From: JBOFEH01 sp051650265
Lineage (GTDB): Bacteria > Bacillota > Clostridia > Lachnospirales > Cellulosilyticaceae
Length of the DNA: 25,117 nt
Assembly (NCBI GenBank): GCA_051650265.1
Contig: JBOFIR010000153.1
Span: 1 to 25,117 of the forward strand
Reading direction: 5' to 3'
The translations under genes and the position numbers were made by a program. Positions 21,329 through 25,117 of the stretch are shown here, piece by piece (the stretch's first letter is position 1; the number at the start of each line of letters is the position of its first letter). The notes beneath the pieces are model-generated. The model worked only from the letters and a program-made list of their open reading frames with translations. It was not told the origin of the DNA and ran no database searches.

Positions 21329-21973
21329 GTGACTGAAGACAGAAAGATTTCTATGGCTGTTATTCGTAGGTTGCCAAGGTACTATAGATATCTTGGAGAA
21401 CTCTTAGACAACGGTGTCACGAAGATTTCATCAAGAGAATTGAGTGAGAAGATGAAAGTAACAGCATCTCAAATCAGACAAGATCTCAATAACTTTGGTG
21501 GATTCGGACAACAAGGCTACGGATACAATGTGGAATATTTACACGACGAGATCGCAAAGATTCTAGGACTTGATAAAAAGCATAATATGATCATTGTAGG
21601 AGTGGGTAACCTCGGTCAAGCTTTAGCAAACTATGGATCTTTTGGTAAAAGAGGATTTCATTTAGTCGGATTATTTGATGTCAATCCAAGACTAATTGGA
21701 ATGAGTATGAGAGGACTTGAAGTTAGAGATATTGATGAGATGGAAACTTTTGTGAAAAATAATCAAGTGGATATCGCTATTTTGACAATGCCAAAAGCTA
21801 AAGTCAAGCAAACAGCAGAAAAACTTGCTGAGTGGGGTGTAAAAGGATTATGGAATTTCTCCCCTGTAGATTTATATCTGCCACATTCAGTACAAGTTGA
21901 GAATGTACACCTTTCACATTCACTTATGACACTTGCCTATAAGATTCATGAACAAGAGGAACTTGAAAAATAG
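21329..21973 (+). CDS. rex: Redox-sensing transcriptional repressor Rex
   Basis: A 214-residue homodimeric repressor that reads the NADH/NAD+ ratio and leaves DNA when NADH is high, controlling fermentation genes in Gram-positives. The N-terminal winged helix (about 1-80) has the family sequences RRLPRYYRYL, SSRELSEKM and SQIRQDLNNFGGFGQQGYGYNV. The Rossmann domain carries GVGNLGQALANY, and the C-terminal swapped helix follows SHSLMTLAYKI. The start is the GTG at 21329, eight bases after AAGGAG; a GTG at 21320 overlaps that ribosome site. It is monocistronic between a strong promoter and a strong terminator. Rex could respond to NADH from the isocitrate dehydrogenase encoded in this window, but no binding site was seen there. 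Confidence 0.97.
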   Translation: MTEDRKISMAVIRRLPRYYRYLGELLDNGVTKISSRELSEKMKVTASQIRQDLNNFGGFGQQGYGYNVEYLHDEIAKILGLDKKHNMIIVGVGNLGQALANYGSFGKRGFHLVGLFDVNPRLIGMSMRGLEVRDIDEMETFVKNNQVDIAILTMPKAKVKQTAEKLAEWGVKGLWNFSPVDLYLPHSVQVENVHLSHSLMTLAYKIHEQEELEK

Positions 21974-21981
21974 AAAGTTTA

Positions 21982-22028
21982 AAATACACCTATGACAAAT
22001 TGAGGATTTTGTCATAGGTGTATTTTTT
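21982..22028 (+). terminator. Terminator of rex
   Basis: Perfect 18-bp stem AAATACACCTATGACAAA (21982-21999) / TTTGTCATAGGTGTATTT (22008-22025), 8-base loop and a run of seven Ts. Confidence 0.95.
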
Positions 22029-22052
22029 TATGTATCAAGCCATAAAGTACGA

Positions 22053-22058
22053 TATAAT
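22053..22058 (+). promoter_or_regulatory. Candidate -10 for the coiled-coil/acpS/nnr operon
   Basis: Consensus TATAAT stands 39 bases before the ATG, downstream of the rex terminator. No recognisable -35 at 16-18 bases. Confidence 0.45.
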
Positions 22059-22096
22059 ATAAGATAAGATAGAAAACATTCATGTTGGAGGGGACT

Positions 22097-22768
22097 ATGT
22101 TCGGGAATTTTAGAAGAAAGAAAAAAAATATTGAGGCGTCAGAGGCTAAAGCCCAAGTGAATCAGGTTACAGCCCAAGAACTTATACAAATTAAGCAGCT
22201 TTTAGCATCTAAGAAGTTACCTATAGTGGTGTTAGATAGTATGTGGTATGAGATTCGAGGAGTGCTTAGTCATATAGATGTGAGCGGGCAGGAGAATGAA
22301 CTCAAGGAACTGCTTAAAGAGCAAGGTAAGCTCACTACGGATTTGAAAGAGTATTCTGTAGTGAAACAGAATTTGTTGCAACAAGTACTTGTGATTAGTC
22401 AAGAAGTCAATGAAAAAGGAAATACCTCTAAATTAGAGGAGCTAGATAAGACATCCCAGGCTATATTGAAGCTCAATGAGACCATTGAGGCGCAGGAAAA
22501 GCGTGCACTTGAAGTAGGAGATGCCATCGAAAAGATTAATCATGAGTTGATTGAAAAAGTGGTGATAGATGCCTATGGTTCTATGGAGGGTTATAAAGTT
22601 CAAAAAAATACACTTGAAGTAGAAATTGATCGATTAAGAAAAGCGGTTGTTGAGAAAACTGAAGAAAAGAAGAAGTGTGATGAATCTATTAATGGGATTT
22701 ATAATTATTTGCATAAAATGATAGGTTATCAGTACTTAGACAAGATGGATCGTAAGTTAGGAGAATAG
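22097..22768 (+). CDS. Coiled-coil protein of unknown function
   Basis: 223 residues, not recognised. The basic start FGNFRRKKK is followed by an Ala/Gln/Glu-rich segment and, from about residue 75 to 205, near-continuous heptad-type helices (LKELLKEQGKLTTDLKEY, LEELDKTSQAILKL, LEVEIDRLRKAV). No signal peptide, membrane helix or catalytic motif is seen. The ATG at 22097 is chosen because GGAGGGG precedes it; an upstream ATG at 22082 lies before that site. acpS starts two bases after the stop, so it is co-translated with lipid and cofactor-repair genes. A membrane-surface scaffold role is possible given the basic N-terminus, but that is guesswork. Confidence 0.85.
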   Translation: MFGNFRRKKKNIEASEAKAQVNQVTAQELIQIKQLLASKKLPIVVLDSMWYEIRGVLSHIDVSGQENELKELLKEQGKLTTDLKEYSVVKQNLLQQVLVISQEVNEKGNTSKLEELDKTSQAILKLNETIEAQEKRALEVGDAIEKINHELIEKVVIDAYGSMEGYKVQKNTLEVEIDRLRKAVVEKTEEKKKCDESINGIYNYLHKMIGYQYLDKMDRKLGE

Positions 22769-22770
22769 TA

Positions 22771-23187
22771 GTGATTAGAGGGATTGGAACAGATATTATT
22801 GAAATTGAACGTATCGCACAAAGTATGATGCGTACAACAAGTTTTATGCAGAAAGTATTTACAGAGGAAGAGTATCGCTTGTTAGAGGCGAAGCGATTTG
22901 TTAAAGAGTCTGTAGCAGGTCGCTTTGCAGCTAAAGAGGCAATCAGTAAAGCGTTAGGGACAGGATTTAGGGGATTTGCCCTAAGAGATATAGAGATTTT
23001 GAGTGATGAACTTGGAAGGCCTATTGTGAAGCTTCATGGCGGGGCGAGTACACGGTTGGAAGTGATCGGGGGGCAGCGTATTCATCTGAGTATTTCACAT
23101 TGTAAAGATTATGCTGTAGCTTATGCTACTATTGAAGGAAGTGAAACGAATGAAACTTGTTACAAGGGAGCAGATGAAAGCTTGTGA
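22771..23187 (+). CDS. acpS: Holo-[acyl-carrier-protein] synthase
   Basis: A 138-residue phosphopantetheinyl transferase that moves 4'-phosphopantetheine from CoA to a serine of acyl carrier protein, activating it for fatty-acid synthesis. Diagnostic motifs: GIGTDIIEIERI at the start with the Mg-binding Asp; RFAAKEAISKALGTG with the catalytic Glu and Lys; and HLSISHCKDYAVAYA near the C-terminus. The start is GTG, with TAGGAGA 6 bases upstream and two bases after the preceding stop. The last 15 or so residues (from GSETNE) extend beyond the usual AcpS end and are read from DNA that overlaps the next gene by 38 bases, so they may be a by-product of the overlap. Confidence 0.96.
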   Translation: MIRGIGTDIIEIERIAQSMMRTTSFMQKVFTEEEYRLLEAKRFVKESVAGRFAAKEAISKALGTGFRGFALRDIEILSDELGRPIVKLHGGASTRLEVIGGQRIHLSISHCKDYAVAYATIEGSETNETCYKGADESL

Positions 23188-24667
23188 TGAGGAGGCTATA
23201 AATACCTATCATATTCCGAGTATCTTACTGATGGAACAAGCTGCGTATAGTGTGTTTCAGATCATGGAGACACTAAGTCCGGGCCTGGTCACTGTTGTGT
23301 GTGGCAATGGAAACAACGGTGGAGATGGCTTTGCATTGGCAAGGCAGCTTTTTGTATGGAGCAAACATCAGGTAAGGGTCGTTATGGTGTGTGAGGAAGA
23401 GGCACTCTCTGAGGATGCAAAAATATATTATCGTATATGTCAAAGTATGTATATACCAGTCATTGAATATAATAGTAAAGAATATGATGAGCAGCTCTTA
23501 AAAGAAGCAGATTATCTAGTAGATGCACTTTTTGGTACGGGACTCACAAGGCCAATCAAAGGTAGTATTTATCATATGATTGAAGCAATTAATGAAAGCA
23601 AAATACCAGTCATTAGTATAGATATACCTTCGGGAGTGTGTGCGAATACAGGCAAAATACTAGGGATAGCAGTTAAGGCCTCAAAGACAGTGACATTTGC
23701 ACTGCCGAAAATTGGGCTGTATGTCTATCCGGGGATTGGGCATGTGGGAGAAGTCATCTGTACACAAATCGGTATCCCAAAACAGATTTTGGAAACTATC
23801 AATACATCTATTCGGGCAATCACTACAGAAATGGTAAAGAATTGTTTGCCTGAAAGACCTATCAGAAGCAATAAGGGAACATATGGAAAGGTTCTTGTAG
23901 TCGGCGGGCAAAGGGGAATGTCAGGTGCTATTACACTTACTGCACAAAGTGCGCTTAAAATTGGTGCAGGATTGGTAACAGCTGCGGTGCCTAGAGCGAT
24001 TCATGAGATCGTAGAAAATAAATTGACTGAGGTTATGAGTGTACCACTTTCTGACATAGGAGGACATCTTGGAATTGATGCCATTACTGAATTAGAAGGT
24101 CAGCTTGCGATGGCGAAGGTAGTTGTGGTTGGACCAGGGATGGGTAGAAGTCCTGAGATGAGCAGTATTCTTCGAGAGATCCTAAAGATAGAAAAACCAT
24201 GTATTATTGATGCAGATGGTCTGTTTGCCCTGAAGTCTATTTTGCACCAGTTAGAAAAACGACAGGCACCAGTAATCATTACACCACATCCAGGTGAACT
24301 CAGTAGGCTTATGGATATACCTATTGGGGATTTACTAGAGGAACCGATTGAGTATACTGAGGCTTTTGCCAAAAAGTATGGGATAACAGTAGTATTTAAA
24401 ACAGAGCGTACGGTCATTTCTAATGGTAAGGAAACTTTGATCAATACAACGGGAAATCCAGGATTGGCTAAAGGTGGGAGTGGGGATGTGCTTGCAGGCA
24501 TGATTGGTGGCATGCTTGCGCAAGGGGTTACACCGATAGAGGCTTCAATGATAGGTGTGTACACACATGGTATGGCAGCAGATTTGTTGATGGCAAGAAA
24601 GAGTGTGTATACCTTGCTACCAAGTGATCTCATAGAGGAATTAGATCAAGTATTTCATCATTTATAG
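23150..24667 (+). CDS. nnrD/nnrE: Bifunctional NAD(P)HX epimerase / ADP-dependent NAD(P)HX dehydratase
   Basis: A 505-residue fusion that repairs hydrated NADH and NADPH. The N-terminal half (about 1-215) is the YjeF_N epimerase, with GNGNNGGDGFALARQL, the DALFGTGL loop and IDIPSG. The C-terminal half (about 225-505) is a ribokinase-like dehydratase with KGTYGKVLVVGG, GPGMG, DADGLFAL, HPGELSRL and the nucleotide site GNPGLAKGGSGDVLAGMIGG. The ATG at 23150 (MKLVTREQM) is chosen as the family's usual start, preceded by GAAGGAAG; a frame-compatible ATG at 23123 adds nine unsupported residues. It overlaps acpS by 38 bases in another frame, so the two are translationally coupled, an arrangement often seen in Firmicutes. 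It runs into a CBS-pair gene 15 bases later. Confidence 0.96.
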   Translation: MKLVTREQMKACDEEAINTYHIPSILLMEQAAYSVFQIMETLSPGLVTVVCGNGNNGGDGFALARQLFVWSKHQVRVVMVCEEEALSEDAKIYYRICQSMYIPVIEYNSKEYDEQLLKEADYLVDALFGTGLTRPIKGSIYHMIEAINESKIPVISIDIPSGVCANTGKILGIAVKASKTVTFALPKIGLYVYPGIGHVGEVICTQIGIPKQILETINTSIRAITTEMVKNCLPERPIRSNKGTYGKVLVVGGQRGMSGAITLTAQSALKIGAGLVTAAVPRAIHEIVENKLTEVMSVPLSDIGGHLGIDAITELEGQLAMAKVVVVGPGMGRSPEMSSILREILKIEKPCIIDADGLFALKSILHQLEKRQAPVIITPHPGELSRLMDIPIGDLLEEPIEYTEAFAKKYGITVVFKTERTVISNGKETLINTTGNPGLAKGGSGDVLAGMIGGMLAQGVTPIEASMIGVYTHGMAADLLMARKSVYTLLPSDLIEELDQVFHHL

Positions 24668-24682
24668 AGTGGGGGGAGGCAG

Positions 24683-25117
24683 ATGCGAGCGCATGATTTA
24701 ATGCAACGCAATGTGATATATGTCCACGAAGAAGATTTGTTGGAGGATGTAATCCGTGTACTGAGAACGAACAGAGTTGGTGGGGTGCCGGTAGTAGACC
24801 ACGAAAAACGTTTAGTGGGTATTGTTACAGAGCGTGATTTGGTAGTGAAAGATAGCAGAATGCATATTCCGTCATATATTGCATTTTCTAGGAGTATATT
24901 ATCTATAGAAGAAATAGGTTGTAAAGAAGAGTACTTTAAATGTATGATAAGAAAAAAAGCCAAAGAAATCATGTCCACTCCTGTTTATGCGGTGCATCAA
25001 AGAGCATCGCTCAGTGAGGTGGCTTCGATGATGGTCAATAGACATATTAACAGGGTTCCGGTAGTTGATCACAACAATCAACTTGTAGGAATTATAGGAA
25101 GAAGTGATCTTCTTCCT
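24683..25117 (+). CDS. CBS-domain pair protein, cut by the window end
   Basis: 145 residues are visible, still open at the last base. Two CBS motifs are seen: residues 1-55 (MRAHDLMQRNVIYVHEEDLL, then NRVGGVPVVDHEKRLVGIVT, ERDLV) and about 92-145 (KEIMSTPVYAVHQRASLSEV, then NRVPVVDHNNQLVGII, GRSDLL). CBS pairs bind adenosine nucleotides such as AMP or ATP and gate attached domains; stand-alone pairs in clostridia are common and mostly of unknown target. GGGGGGAGG lies 3 bases before the ATG. About 35 residues separate the two motifs. As the second motif is almost complete, only a few more residues are needed for a stand-alone pair, but an extra domain beyond the window cannot be excluded. Confidence 0.9.
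   Translation, partial: MRAHDLMQRNVIYVHEEDLLEDVIRVLRTNRVGGVPVVDHEKRLVGIVTERDLVVKDSRMHIPSYIAFSRSILSIEEIGCKEEYFKCMIRKKAKEIMSTPVYAVHQRASLSEVASMMVNRHINRVPVVDHNNQLVGIIGRSDLLP

Noticed and set aside
24100..24633. 177-codon antisense open frame opposite the nnr fusion
   Set aside because: The plus-strand gene contains continuous family motifs across the same bases.
1..25117. tRNA, rRNA, CRISPR arrays, intact transposases, prophage or attachment sites
   Set aside because: Looked for on both strands; no cloverleaf, repeat-spacer pattern, transposase motif or integrase was seen.

Overview
The window looks like chromosome from a low-GC, strictly anaerobic, spore-forming member of the Clostridia. The evidence is A/T-rich intergenic DNA, strong AGGAGG-type ribosome sites, GTG starts, a Re-type citrate synthase operon arranged as in solventogenic clostridia, a Rex redox sensor, and a block of tiny Cys-rich or hydrophobic proteins with a sigma-E-like promoter. 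Genus cannot be fixed from the sequence alone; a Lachnospirales-like clostridium is my best guess.

Layout. 1-2267 is the 3' part of leuS. 2523-3413 is a one-component AraC/GyrI-type regulator. 3414-3740 is a gene-free convergent spacer with a 58-bp palindromic element. 3741-4520 (minus) is a DeoR-type repressor with a good promoter at 4587-4615. 4783-9406 reads rightward: a Nudix hydrolase, a uracil-DNA-glycosylase-fold protein, a signal-less sialidase-like protein and a signal-less Cys-type sulfatase, closed by a bidirectional terminator.

9476-11680 is the least conventional part. Three helical small proteins share one repeated motif, and next to them is a minus-strand run of four proteins of 45-74 residues, one of which is shorter than usual annotation cut-offs. 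Two of the four consist of duplicated W-I-W-I membrane hairpins. I infer a sporulation or spore-envelope locus.

11854-16418 is the oxidative TCA branch toward 2-oxoglutarate: Re-citrate synthase, aconitase and isocitrate dehydrogenase. Its promoter is near-consensus, with a perfect 12-bp palindrome over the -10 box. That palindrome has the shape of a GntR/FadR-type operator, and a GntR/FCD regulator lies at 18566-19222. Between them are a VTE5/SEC59-type membrane kinase or cytidylyltransferase homologue and a TcaA-like membrane-anchored protein whose ribosome site may be sequestered in a hairpin.

19267-25117 is housekeeping: an ABC-F ATPase (minus), rex, then a coiled-coil unknown, acpS, the NAD(P)HX repair fusion nnrE/nnrD, and a CBS-pair protein cut by the window end. 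Strong intrinsic hairpins separate most transcription units.
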